The notes under the pieces were generated by a model, which saw only the letters and a list, made by a program, of their open reading frames with translations, was not told where the DNA came from and did no database searches. The translations under genes and the position numbers were made by a program. Positions 49,401 to 62,640 of a DNA stretch of 64,000 nucleotides are shown here, piece after piece (the first letter of the stretch is position 1; each line of letters starts with the position of its first letter). The stretch comes from Cyanoderma ruficeps (lineage: Eukaryota > Chordata > Aves > Passeriformes > Timaliidae): contig VZDJ01007755.1 of the NCBI GenBank assembly GCA_008694505.1, positions 2,371,409 to 2,435,408 of the forward strand, in the 5' to 3' direction.

Positions 49401-52400
49401 TTTCAGGTGTATTCAGATCCTTGCCAAATCTTACTTGGAACAATTATTTTCTCTTCTGATCTGCTGCCTTGCAATAAAAATCAAAGCATTCGAGCACTTC
49501 CTTTATGAGGTTACTCATCATGAGTCTGGAAAATGTATGTAGAGTGATAAATGTTCTCTAGAATACTGTCTAGTAATTTCTGACTTTTAATTTAGAGAGT
49601 AGGCAGCCATGTGACTACAAGTCCAGACCATGGGCTGTAAAAGACACTTGATGCAAGGATAAGGGAAAATGAAGATTTTGAGTAGACCAAATATAGGGCC
49701 TTATATACTTTCTTTCTGGTCTTAACTTTCTCCAGAACATATTCAAATACCTTTGAGCAGTTGTATCTTACTTTTTCTGGGCAATAGTTTTGATTGTTGT
49801 GGATATCTTATAGACAGGTATGTTAAAAAGATTTACCCGCAGCTTTCTGGCCAAAAAATAAAGAACATTGTAACAGCAATAATAAAAATACAGCATGTAG
49901 CACTTCATATTTTTATAATGCTCCACAGAAACTAAACCACCACTGCATCCTGTGTTATTAGTATTAATTGCACCAACTTGTTATGGTAATATGGTCAGAA
50001 AGGAATTCATCAGCATCACTCAGCACTGTGGTTAGGTTGTCACACTGAAAGATGTTGGGCATTCCTGGCTTTTAGTTCAGTACTTTCCCAAAACATTCAA
50101 TACATCTGATATGGGTTTGCTTGTCAGTGATTATTCTGATGCACTAGGAGGTTGTTTCGCCACCACATCAATAAGCTGGAATTCTTTTCTTCATAGTTTT
50201 ATCAGACAGCATGCTGCATTTTGGTTTTTCTTTTGAGAAGGAGTGACTTAAGTGTTAATATTTGTTGTTGGACATTCCACTGTATTCTGCTTCTGCCCAA
50301 AATTTTCACAGGAGTCATTCAAAATATTCTTCAAACTTTGTGCAGTTGTCTATTTCCTGAAGGTATATTCAGGCCACAGTTTGAACAAATTGCTAGTTAC
50401 TCTGTGTGCCCCAGTTTCTGAGAAAACATCAGAGGGGACCTGATTTTCAGAAAGCATTGAGGACAGGAGAACAAACCACATTAAAGTTTCAACTATGCTG
50501 AAATTACCAACTGTTAAATCTTGACCATCATTGCACTCATTTCTCCAGACTGTACTGTGTAGTTTGCATATCATCTAGCATTAGAAGTAACAAGTGTTTT
50601 CTCTTGCTATATATTTGCTGTAAAAAGTATTTAATCGAAGAAATTTTGATGAATGTATAATTTTTGTGCCATGCAGGATTTATAATAATTGACTGTGTTA
50701 AAACTACATAAACACCAGTTTTAAATCCCTCTCTCACTTGATTTTATCTTGCCTATTTATTATGATACAATTTAGTATTTTTAACTTTGTTTTTATAGTT
50801 TGCTTGAATTTGGAGTTATGACGTTCCCACTATGTTTCCCTTTGCTTTTATTTATTCATACCAATTTTCAACAATTTTTCTTAGGATATCGAAGTACTTT
50901 CACCAATCTCATAAAGATACCTTGGCCTCCTGTCCTAAATTCTCATTTCTGCAGAGTGACTGGGTTTTTTCCTTTTGAAATTTAATGCAATTATAATTCT
51001 TTCTTTGTCTTTCATCCTCATCTTCTAATGAAATTAAACATTTATGTCACAAAACTTGTGCTCAGTAAAACCCGAAGATCTGTTTTGTGTTTCAAGTTAT
51101 ATTGTAGTACTTCAGTGAAGGGCTTGGAGAACTGTTTTCATTTCTTAATGGAACTCTAAGCAAAACCATGTTAAACAAGGATATTTCTTTTACTCCCCAT
51201 TATTTTGTTCATTTTGAAAGATGACATCTCAGTTTTCCATGTGAAGTTTCTAAGTTCATTCTCCAGCTAACCTAAAAAAATATCTTGTTTACTTTAAAAG
51301 ATTTCAAAGTCTGGGCAAGCTAAGATAGGGAGACTCAAATCCGTTTGCATGACAATATTATACTACAAGTCGTATATTCTTTTCTTCTACAGAAATGGGA
51401 TTATGGCACGAATATACAGGATTTCTTATCCATATAATTTGATGGCAGGAAATATTAAAATAAACTATAAACTCAATTTGCAGCTTGTCTTAGGGAGGAA
51501 ATTGGGATATTACTGGGTAAAATACAGATTGCAGACTAGCAACTAAAAAACATGGATTTGCAGAAATAGAACGATTACATAATGTACTCTGTCATTTTCC
51601 TTCAGTAACATTGAATATAATTACCTTACCATTTATCTCAGTAAATGTTAGGTTCCCAAACAAAGCTACATAAACAGAATTTTTTGTATCCCTTAAAAGA
51701 AAGACCTTCAAGAAACTTCAGCTAGCTATATTCTTGATGAAGCTTCTACATCTTAATTCATGCAATCAAATTAACTAAGGAATTAAAGTCCAAAGAAAAC
51801 AGTTAGTACTCTGTGGGAAATTCACTTCTACAAACAGAATTAGTATACTTTGTTAATTTTTTACAATAATGAGGGCCTAAGTTTTAAAGGTGTTGAACAT
51901 CTAATTAGGTGAATTAATTGCTTGTGGAAGGTGTTCTATGGAGATACAAGGAAATTGCAAAGTAAACTTTGCTGTTGTGAGCTCCATCTCTGTGCATCAG
52001 GCCCATTGGCATCAGACATGTTTTTCTTATTCTCATTTCAGGCCTGTCCATGTATGAGAAGTCAAAATGGGTGCCTGTTGGTACTGAGTGCTCAGGCTGC
52101 TCATCTCTTGCTTGCTGCTGTCTGGTACCCAAAGTCGTGTGGCTTCTGATGAAATGCATTGCCTACAGCGGGCAAAGCGGGAGTTGTCCTTTGTTACCAT
52201 TGGGTAGGGACTTTTTTGTTTTCCAGCTTTCCCCCCATCAAACTGGTGTCCAGGTTTCAAGAGAAGAACTTAAAAAAAAAAATGAAAAAGAAAGAAGAGC
52301 AATATTTGCTTTCTTTTTAAAAAGAAAGACTGTATATTATTTTTGTGGGTTTTTCCAGAATGTTTATTATTTTTGTGTTTTTTCCTCATGTAACTATTGC

Positions 52401-53820
52401 TTCGAACTTTCAGCCGTGCAATTTTTTTCTTCCTGTTTCCTGCGAGATACTGCTGAGGTTGAGAATTGGCTTTGGAGAGCTGGGGAACCACATTCCACTT
52501 GCCAGCACCCACTGGGGCAGGTGTCCCAAGCTCCAGCCACCCCTGCAGTCATATGCTTCCCCCCTTGTGGCCCCCCATCCTGGTCAAGATGGAAAAGAAA
52601 GCAGTTTCTCTGTTGAAAAGGGAGCCTGCAGATTTTTTAACAGTCTCAGTGAAAGAGGAAGTAAAGACCAAGAGAAGATATGATAAAGGTAAGGATTGAT
52701 TTAAAGGAGTGCAGCTGGGCCAAGAGCACCCCACTAGAAACTTCCCAGGTTATAATCCAAGAGGTGCATATTTGTGCCTCAGTTCTGGCTTGAACAAAAA
52801 TGGATGCCTTGACCCAAGTGTTACATAACATCTTGTTGTTTTGGCTAACAAGTCCAAAGTGGTGTGGTGGTTTTTTGTTTTTTTTTTTTCCTAAAAGTTG
52901 AATGCTTGTATTGCTTTTTCCACAATTAAAACCATGCTGGGTTTGCTAGTTTTTGTCAGCTTTGAAAGTTTGGCTTCTGTAGTAATTTTTGTTCAGAAGT
53001 TTTACAAAGACCAGAAGTATTTGCAAGTACCTTCAGTGCCTAAAATCTTGCCTGACTTACAATACCTAAGCACCTATTGCATCTGGAACCCCCAAACACA
53101 CAGGAATTTGGATGTGACAGTGAGGCTTGATTACTGGTATATAAAACACAGCAAATGACTGTGAAATAGTACAGCTGTTCTGTGCTTTTTAATAAAAACC
53201 TAGTATGTTTAGGGAATTTCAAGCCTTCAGTTTGTAGCTGATACACTGCAAGCTGTTTGGCTTCCATTGCCTTGCTCGTTGCAGCATTTCCTCCTCAGAA
53301 CAGGCAGCAAGGAGCAGTATCAATAGGAAGAGCTTGCAATGCAGAGAGATGACTGCTGCTGGCTGGAAAAAGCATAGGGTATAGCCAAAGAAAAGCTGTC
53401 TGTGGTCTGCTTTTAGTGCTGTACGACTTGGTTTGCTCTGTGTGAGTGACGTCAGCCCTGCAGTTCCACCCCATTTCATGGGGCAAAGGAAGGGTAACAC
53501 ATAGCACTCATAGGAAAAAGAGCTGACGCAGGGGTTTGATGCAGATTTCTCCCTACCTGTGTGTGAACCAGTTACACAAGAACTACAAAGTGTTCTTGTC
53601 CTCTTTTTATTTTTTTCCAGTAAGTGGTAGTTGCAGACACTGTGATTTGAGTTAGGGCGAGGTTCCTTTCTGCTTGTATTTAGAATGATACTTGCATTTA
53701 CAAAACACGGTGTAGGGTTGAACCTTTACATTGTGCCCTTTCAAAGCTTTTTTTTTTTCAATAAAATCAAGCCATATTGCAGTGTAGATTCAATCTTTAT
53801 TACAATCTGGACAGGATTTT

Positions 53821-53838
53821 NNNNNNNNNNNNNNNNNN
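53821..53838. other. Assembly gap (18 N)
   Basis: A run of 18 ambiguous bases in AT-rich sequence, just after a poly-T stretch. The true length and content are unknown. Confidence 0.99.
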
Positions 53839-55810
53839 GGTCGGTCATAGAGAAACATGAAGTTTGAGATTGCTGCAGGTATAAAGAGGTATTTCCATAC
53901 TTTGACTCTTCAGGAACTTAGTTTTTTTTTTTTTCAATGAACCTTTCCACTTGCTCTGAAGTAGCAATTCAGTCATGATTTGGTTATGGCTTATGGGATA
54001 TCTAAAATGTATGCATGTTTCCTTGTGTAAGAAACAACCTGATTTTCAGTTTCACCTTAATTTGCATTTCATTTCCAGAATTTCTGACTCCAGTCACCAA
54101 ACTGGCATGGTTCATGAAAAGAGGAGAAATTATCTCTTGAAAGTGGTCTTCTTTATTAGAATTTTATCTATTCAGAAATTCTTGTTTTTATCTTTTCTTC
54201 TCAGAACTTCTATTTTATTTATTTTACCTATTTTGTCTTTTTGACCTGAGTAAAACTTGTAAGTAATTACAATGACTATGAAAAATGACAGGTGGTGATT
54301 TTATAGATGTCATTTCATGTCTATAATGTGTATATAGGCACATTTCTAGATATAATGCATTGTATTGGAAGTGATACATATATGTTTTAAAAGCAACATA
54401 TTTGAATGGTGGTGTTCAGATGAAATTCCAGATGTTTAAATACTCTGCTTCTACAAAATAAACAGCATTAATTAGAAATTACCCTTGCATTACTTCTTCA
54501 TTCCATTGTTTGGGGTTTGCCAGCTCACTTGATTTTCTTGTTTGAGTTATGTGAATTAGGAAGACTTACTAGACAAAGGCAAGCCTACTACTCCCTGCTC
54601 ATACTCTCCCTGATCTCCATGATTATAATTTATTTCTTCTAGTTTTTGACAGAATAGTGAGAAAATATAAGGAAAATAAACTTACACAATGAGAAAATTG
54701 AAATTTATTACTACATAGTTGCAGAGCCCTTCTGATATTTAAACACAAATATAATACCTGACTTCTCTAACCAATGCATTTTCTTACTCCTCTAAAATTT
54801 GCAAGTATCCACAAACAATGTGTCAGTGAAGGGAATGCTAACTAAGACACTGTGGAAGTGAACACACTTTAAAGTAATCAATCAAATATAATTCCTGAAT
54901 AATATCACAGGGAGTTCCACGGTAGAAAAGGCATATAAACAATTTAATAGGAATGCGTAATATTTAACTCAGTTTTTATGGGTAGGTTATAAACTGAAAA
55001 TTGTATGTAAGATATCCAGTATGGAAAACCAAACCATGTGTACAAGAAGTTAATTAACACATTCAAAATTATACACAAGTTATACACAATTATACATTGT
55101 TTTCCTTGAAAAGAGCCTGTTCTATGTGTCACAATTCCGGGTTCCCCCTCTATGACTGTTAAGCAAAGAAAATGAAAGATTTCAAAGTATTATCAAAGTA
55201 TTAGGGGATGAGATTTAAGTAATTTCAAAAAAAAGCTTTTTTTGCTTGCAAATATGCTTTGTCTCAAAATTATAAGTATTTAATGAATAGTGAAGAATTG
55301 AATAGATTTTTTTAAAATATCTTTTAACAGAAAAAATAAATACATGGATTTACAATAATGAGTATGAAAAACAATCTTAGAAAAAATACATCGGTAGCAA
55401 ATAAATTCAACTAAATGCATGTTTGGAAGGCATATTGTATTACACATGATTTTGTCTTGCAAGAACCAGCTAAAACCAGGCTCACCAGCTCCAAACAAAC
55501 ACATTTTAGTTTCTGACTCCAAATAGCTTGAATAGCCTCCTGATTAGCAAGGTGCTTAGGCACCTAAGTAGTCTCAGTGAGTATCCCCAGCAAAGCTAAA
55601 TGTATTTGCCAAATCACTTACCTAAGGGTGTCTCCTGAATTTTTTGAATTGTTGCATTGTTTACCCTGCTCTAGTTTCTACTAAGTGACTCAACAACAAT
55701 TTGGCAGCTGCTGGAGTAGGACACCTCTCTATCACACCAAACCTTGTACTTGGCCAGTGTTTCACTGTTGCCTTTAACTCCAGTCCCGATGCAGAGTGAG
55801 AATGGGGCTT

Positions 55811-55914
55811 GTAGGTTAGGTTGGGGTGGGGTTTTTTGTTGGTTTTTTTGGTAGGTTTGTTTTGGGTGTTGTTTTTTTTTTTCTTTTTTTCCTTTATTTT
55901 TTTTTCCCCAGTCC
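55811..55914 (+). repeat. T/G-rich low-complexity tract
   Basis: GGTTAGGTTGGGGTGGGG followed by GTTTTTTG units and long T runs to about 55914. Confidence 0.9.
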
Positions 55915-57059
55915 ACCCATTCCTTATCTGGTATTTAGCTTGCAATGTTTGGCCAGGGAAAACCTTTCTGCAATAAACTTGTACAGTCCTTAGCAAAATG
56001 GGATCGTGTTCAAAAGGTAATCACTGCTACAGCAGAAGTGTAGTGCCCTGTGTTTAAACCTATAGTTTTGTGACGTGTTTAGAAAAGTACATAGATATGA
56101 ACAGAATACCTAAGCAAATATGACCATTTCAGTTTCACAGACATAAGTACTATCCTCCAACCTGGAAGGTTTTTTCTCCTTACATATCAGAATGTTTGTC
56201 TTAAGACTATAATGAGGTGTTATTGAGCCTTTTCTGCAGTTTTTTGATGGTTCTTTTCTGCGTTTTTTTGATATTCCTGATCCTCATTTGTAGAAATACA
56301 GACAGCACAGAAAAAAATGCATGTGACATTGTGATTGAAAAATTCAGGCAGATCTGCTCACAAACACTAGTGGTGCTGTTTGTTTATTATGCTTTCATTT
56401 AGAGTCTTGATTGTGCCAAAATGTACAAATATTTGTGCTCTAAATAGCTCTGTCAGATTTCTTTCTTCAATTGCTGTTTAAGTAATGGCTAGGAAAGGTC
56501 TTCATTTGAAGTGGTGTATATCTTTACATCAATGCAATGTAAATAATGATGTACTAAACTGCATTTTAAAATTTGTGGAATCCTAAAGTTAGGATGATCT
56601 CTGAACAACAGTGAGCAATCCCATATTGTTGGAGGGGTGGTGGAGAAATAAAGTAAGTATTGGGATGCAGAAAGTGACTTACAGCTTGCATGGAAAATTA
56701 TGGGAATGGCAAAGTAATGCTTCCAGCATCAGTAAGGCCTCAAACTAAGCAGTATGCTCAGTATCAAAAATGAATTCCTTTCTCTGCACCAGCAGCAGAA
56801 AGCCCACAGCAGCTTGAGTGAGCAGGGACTGGTGAAACGTGCCCTGGAAGGAGAGCAGAATGAACTGGGTTTGCTCAGGATAGCTACAGACCGAAGAGAA
56901 CTCTGTTGCAGCTCAGCTTAAGGGTGAGAATAGCAAAGAGAGAAAAAAAAATCTACATATCTGTGGTAGATTTGAGGAGAAGATAAAGGGTTAAACTGCA
57001 GCAAAAGAAACCCTGTTTAAGCACTAGAGAAACTTATAGTAAGAAGTTTAAAGCAATGC

Positions 57060-57215
57060 AGTTGCCTGGGAGGCTGAGATGTCTTCATTACAGGTCATTA
57101 AGAACAGGTTAGACCGATCCATTAGGAGTGAGACAGGTGTTGATCATCCAGTCTTAAAGGAGGGGGGTGGACACAGATGGCCTCCTGACCTCTTTCAGCC
57201 TCATGATCTTGTGGT
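57060..57215 (+). mobile_element. Old CR1-like 3' fragment, sense
   Basis: GGTCATTAAGAACAGGTTAG, GATCATCCAGTCTTAAAGGA, GGGGGGTGGACACAGATGGC and CTCCTGACCTCTTTCAGCC resemble, in order, the 3' end of the old CR1 lineage. The match is diverged and short; the family call is from memory. Confidence 0.6.
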
Positions 57216-60200
57216 TGCTTTTTTTTTTTCTGGATTCAGGTTATATATTTAACCAACCCAGCTGTATTTAAACTAAGAGGGAATTTGATAGTTTTGTATA
57301 AAGAAATTAAATTCCTCTTAATACTTTGATTCTCTCTGATGGACACCTTTGTCTCAGCTCGGTCTGTCCTTCACAGGACATTTTTTCCATTTGGTAAACA
57401 TATGGCTGAGATTTAGTAGAAGAGAGCACAAAGGACAATTTGTTCTGGAAGCCTGCATCACAGCAAGCACAGCAGTTATAAGAATCTCATCAAATGTACT
57501 TGAATTGTCTAACGCAGGATCTTTCTCAAGTGTAAGCATCAAAACAAGTAGGGGAATGCTTAGGCTGTGAATTGCCTTCGGAGAGGGACAGAGCAGAAAG
57601 GACGGCAAGGGTGGGGGAGGAGGAATAGCTTTACATCGCTTCTCTTCGAAACCTTAGGGCTACAGTGCCTCTTGCAAAACACTTGTTGATTTAAAGAGTG
57701 CAAGCAGAGCTATTGACAGAGCCCATTACCTTCGCTGTCAGGTTGGACTCACCAGACAATGGTAAGGCTGAGTTGGTTACGTTATATGTAAGTACACACA
57801 CGATTACAAATTGTGCTTTTCCAAACCATTCGGTACATTTGCATCATCTTTCAAGCACCTAGTCAAGCATGTTTCGTCTTACTGCAAATACAGCCCTCAG
57901 TTAATGTATCCATTTCTCTCTTATTCCCTTTCCTCTTCAATTTTTTTAATGAAATAGCTTTACTGTCTAATATTTTTAAACATTGCTATAATTATTACAA
58001 ATGTATTTGAGAACTTAAAAGTGGAATGGCTGCAGTCCGACAGCACAAGAAAAAGTATCAAGACACATAGAATTGTAGCCTCTCTGTCAGCCTTGGCTTT
58101 GCTAACTTTACCATTTCCTGATGAGCCTTATTTAATGGCTAACAGTCATGTGTAGTAAAAGCAAATCCTCTGCCTAGAAAAAACAGAGGTGAGAATGTAC
58201 TATGGTACGATTACAACTCCAGAAATGTGAACTATCTCTTACTGATGTGGAGCTGTCTCTCCTCGAGTGTGCAAGGAGCAGAGACTCATCTCAGTAAGGT
58301 GACAATTTTGATGACCAGTGATTATTCAAAGTTCAGTGCTGTTACCTCTTCTTCCCAGTACAAAAGAGGAGAAAGGAACCCACAGAATTTCTTGCTGTAT
58401 TGTGAACCAAGTGTCATCTCAACCTACATATGGAGGTTCACATGACTACAGTATCTACTCCTAAAGCAGGGAGGGCAGTTCAAGGAGACCACCAGAGCCT
58501 GTAAATCCAAGGAGCTGTTCAGGGAAAGAGGACAGACGTCCAAAACTGATCAGGGAAATCTTCAAGTGTTCTGGTCGTTTCGCACTCTCTGGCTCAGCCT
58601 TCAAAAATGACGGCTCCCCTTTCCTGATGCTTCTGGTGAGTCAGATGAAACTGATGTCAGGGAGTTTTCAGAGGCCATGCCATAAGGGTGAAATGGAGGC
58701 AGTCTAAGGGAGTGGAAAAGCTTTGCCCTACCACATAGTCCAAAAAGCTCAGAGACATTTTTTTTTTCTAATTTTGTTAGATTAAAATAATTCCATACAA
58801 AAATTTTGTTATTCTAGGGTTTAGGGTTGGAAGTCAAACAAAAAATATGAAAATGTAATTGTTTAAAAGTAAAAATAATTTTTTAAAAAACTAATGATTA
58901 AAAAATGGAGGAAGAGGCTGATTTGTCAGAATTTACAGAAGTATAACTTGAAACTCTTAATTCTTGAAGTGAAGTGAAGACAGACTCTCTAAATTTACTT
59001 CATACTTTCTGGACTTTTTACTTCAGTTAAAAGTTTTTAAGATCAAGTTTCTGTGCTATCTGTAAATCAAAAAGCTATCTGTGGCCTCCAGTTTGGAAAG
59101 TCATTTAACTGGTTCTGTGACTAAATCACTGTCATCCTTCCATCTTAATTTCATTTCTTTCACAATGGCATTAGGAACTGCAAAAGAGGGAGGCAAATTT
59201 TAAGTCTGCTGCATGAAATGTGTTGCTTGTACAGACATGCTTAGTTTTTGCCAGTTAAAAACATGCTTCACTACCACTCTGATTTTTTTTCTATCTTATG
59301 GACTCTAATTACATTAGCCGGTAAATTTACATGTGTACATAACTCTAGATTTACATAGTAACTGGCCAGTGGTGAGCAGAGGCTGATCAGACTCAAGGTG
59401 TAATCATCTTAACAGTAAGTTTAGAAAGTAGTTTCAACACAGAAAATGTAGAGTCACTTAGGGTTGCATGCTCATGATTTAGGAGGAAGGTTTTCTAATG
59501 TATATGGTCAACTATGAGAAGTAATTGTTAATTATGAATTAATAAATCTGCCTTAGAATCAATTTTCAGAGCACATCCCAAAGAGAGCAGCAGAAAGGGG
59601 GTTTTTAATGTGTGCATCTCCACTTGGTAATGGTGGGATGGCCTTTAATTATACCCTTCCACAGCAATGCTCTTCAATACAGAAATCTTGTGAAGTTACA
59701 AAAATTGGTGTATTCCAGTGCAGGAAATCAAGGGAAGATGACAGCGTTGCACAATTGTAAACGAAAGGTAAGTTAACATATTCAATAGTGTAATTACAAG
59801 GGGAAGACAACACTGCTGTTTAGCCACCAAAACCATAAGGAAACACTTCTACCTCTATTTCTTATAAGTAGTTCAGTTCTGCCCCTTAATGTGTATGCTT
59901 GAGGACTGTTTAGCATTCTGGTTAAAGGCAGAGTACAGGGGTGAGCTGGGCTGTTCAAATCCTCTGTAGAAGGGCTGGCAATGTCTTTTTTTAATAGACT
60001 GCATGAATACGCAGAATATGTCACAGCAAAACTACTGTTGAACACATTCTGCAGGATGAGAATATGGGAGAGACTGAGAATAAAAGACTAGCAAAAACAA
60101 AGATAAATGAGAAAATAAGGGCAAAAGGGAAAAAAAAGGTGGTTAAAGAAAAGAACAATTGAAGAAGCTGGAGAGCAGTGCAAAATAAGGCAGAATAGCA

Positions 60201-60225
60201 TAAAGATTTTTCCCATAAAATTATC
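57216..60225. other. Intergenic, no gene recognised
   Basis: About 3 kb of AT-rich sequence, with a TTTAGGG-containing phrase near 58817. No gene or repeat family recognised. Confidence 0.65.
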
Positions 60226-60390
60226 ACAGAGCCACAGACTTCCTTGAGGCTGGAAAAGACCTCTGGAAATCACTAGACACTGGGTCCAGGAGCACCCAGC
60301 AGGCACTACCCCTTTTCTCAGGGTTGGAGTTCGGTGTCACCTGCTCAGCAGTCCCCTCACAGTGATTAAGAAGAGCTTTAGAGGCAGGTT
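60226..60390 (-). mobile_element. Diverged CR1 3' fragment, antisense
   Basis: TCACAGAGCCACAGACTTCC, then GAGGCTGGAAAAGACCTCTG and GAAATCACTAGACACTGGGT, resembles the reversed CR1 3' end (the usual TCACAGAAT, GGTTGGAAAAGACCT, GATCA and GTCCAAC sequence). The right edge is uncertain. Confidence 0.6.
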
Positions 60391-60934
60391 TTGCTTGTCT
60401 GATCCAGCACTTCATGTGGTCACAATTATTATACATAGCTGAAGGAAAGTAACAGAAACAAGCAGGCTAGGTAAACGGAGGTGCATCCAGCAAGGTAGAA
60501 AGGCAAGGGTTCTGGTATGACAATACAGTATGAGACAAATAAGTACACTTCTGATACAATTATAGCAGTTATGCTTTAGTTCTACTGGTGTATTTAATTC
60601 AGCTGGACATTATTTTGTCTTAGCATGAATTGTTTACCAAAGTAGCATGAGTAAAATGAGTCCTTTATTCTAGTATAAAAATATTTGAACAAGTATTGAT
60701 TAAAATTCTTATTCTTAGCCTATACCTTTATAACTTTCTTCAAAATACTTTATTTGGTAAAATTTATCTTAATTGATTTTTTTGTATTAAAAATGTATTA
60801 AGCTTTTCAAAATTATTTTATTTTTAAAAAAAATTACTGTGAAGCAGATTATTGAATTTAGAAGACATAATCATACAACAAGATGTTTAATTAACCACTT
60901 TTTTTTAGTTAGGAGCTTGTTATTTGAGGTGCAA

Positions 60935-60952
60935 ATATATATATATATATAT
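60935..60952. repeat. (AT)n microsatellite
   Basis: Nine AT units between GCAA and TTATC. Confidence 0.95.
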
Positions 60953-61299
60953 TTATCTCTAAAGTCTTTATAGGAAAAAAAACTCTAACCATACAAGCAC
61001 TATATGGCAAGGATATGCTCTTCACTGCAATCTCTTAATGAGACTGTTGTAGCACTGTACCAAATCATGATAAAGCCAAAGTGTCCTTGAAGAACCTGAG
61101 CCAGATCCCAGATGCTTTAAAGGAAGCCATGTAAGTCAATGTGTTATTTTGAAAGGGCAGATTGTGGTAAAGGACTAATGGAAGCGGGATAATCAGCAAT
61201 AGCTTGGAGATGTAAATGGAGGTCAGAGAGTCACCATAGTTGTAGGAATTATAGGATGCACGTGTCATGGCAGAGGTTTGGTGTGGTGGTGTAGTGAGT

Positions 61300-62640
61300 A
61301 AAGGTAGTGGTGATGGGGAAGGTGGAAAAAGGGAAATGTCAAGTCCATCTTCTAGGAGGGAGATCCAAGGAACTACAGGCCAGCCAGCCTGACCTCAATC
61401 TGTGGGAGGATTAAGTAGTAAATCCTCCTGGACACCTTCTTCAGGTGTGTGAAAGGCAATAGGGTGCCTGGGGCCAGGCAGCAAGTCAGTGTATCCATTT
61501 CTCTCTTTGCAAGGGTTTACAAAAGGCAAATTCTGCCTGACCACTGTGACTGGTTTTTATAATGAGATAAGTGACTCTGTGGAGAAGTGGAGAGCAGCTG
61601 ATGTCATTTACCTCAACTTTAACAAAGCTTTAGCCACAATTAGCCACACACCTCCCTTAACCACACTGGAGAGGTATGAACTAGGGTAAGCAGAAGATAA
61701 AGTGGAACATTGACTGGACCACTGGTCTCAAGGGCTGTGATCAGCAGGAGCAGATCCTGCTGGAGGCCAAAGTACTTCAAGCATGGATACTGTGGCTGTT
61801 GCTGTGTAACACGGCCCAGTGACTTCAGTGATGAGATGAAGAGCAGATCACAGCAAAGTGGAGACAGTGGTCAGTGCTCTGGACAGCCTTGGCAGACTGG
61901 AGAAATGGGCTGGCAGGAGCCTCACAAAGTCCAATGACTGGTGGTGCAGCATTCTGTATCTGGTACAGAATAGCCATTGCTTTATGAGCTGGAGGCTAAA
62001 GCAATGGAAAAGGATTTTCAAGCAGAAATTTGGGAGTCCTGGTGAGTAACAAGTAAGTCAGCAGTGACCTTGCAACAAAGAAGGTCAACAGCATCCTGGG
62101 CTGCAATAGCAAAAGAATAGCCAGCAGGTTGAGAAAAGTGGTTATTCCTCTCCATGGAGTGAGACCACATCTGGAAAACTGAGTGCAGTTTTAAGACACC
62201 CAGTATGTGAAAGACACGGACATAAAAAAGAAAATCCAGAGGAGGGTCACCACAATGGTGAGGGTGCTGGAGCACACGATTTACAAGAAGAGACGGAGAA
62301 GGTCAGGCCATTAGTCTGAAGAAGAGAAGGCTGGTGTAAATTTTAATGTTCTCTTCAGCTTCTTAATGGGCATATACAGAGAAAATGGAACCTTTTAGGA
62401 AGTCCACAGTAACCTTTTCATTGTGGGAAGCAACAGGCATAAGCTGGAGCAGACCAATTAGACATCATGGGAAAAAATCCACCTCACAAATGTGTTCAAA
62501 TTGTGGAATGGGAAGTTCAAAGAGGCTGTAGAGACAGTAAAAGTCATCGTGTAATGATCCTGGAAGACCTGGCACAACTTCAAAATTGGCCCTACTAGGT
62601 AATGAGGCTTCATCCAGAAGACCTCAACAGGTCCCCTGAA
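61300..62640 (+). mobile_element. CR1 LINE fragment with decayed reverse transcriptase region, sense
   Basis: The most 5'-extended CR1 copy in the window, about 1.3 kb. AAGGAACTACAGGCCAGCCAGCCTG-type sequence opens it (61368 on). The frame at 61489-61689 keeps the reverse transcriptase phrase ADVIYLNFNKALATISH, where active CR1 has a DFSKAFDTVSH-type motif; the catalytic aspartate region is mutated. CR1 3' phrases follow: AGGAGGGTCACCACAATGG, GGTGCTGGAGCACACGAT and AACAGGTCCCCTGAATCC. It has many frameshifts and is a dead copy. Confidence 0.85.

Larger units (their letters stand above)
44203..57059. other. Intergenic, no gene recognised
   Basis: About 12.9 kb. It includes a 199-codon open frame on the minus strand (44409-45008) and a 188-codon frame on the + strand (52050-52616), neither recognisable. 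There are T/G-rich tracts at 46395-46445 and 55811-55914, an assembly gap at 53821-53838, and unique motif-rich stretches near 45600-45850. No CpG island and no exon set were found. Confidence 0.6.

Noticed and set aside
58810..58835. TTTAGGG-containing phrase resembling telomere repeat
   Set aside because: Only one or two imperfect units; not an interstitial telomere array.
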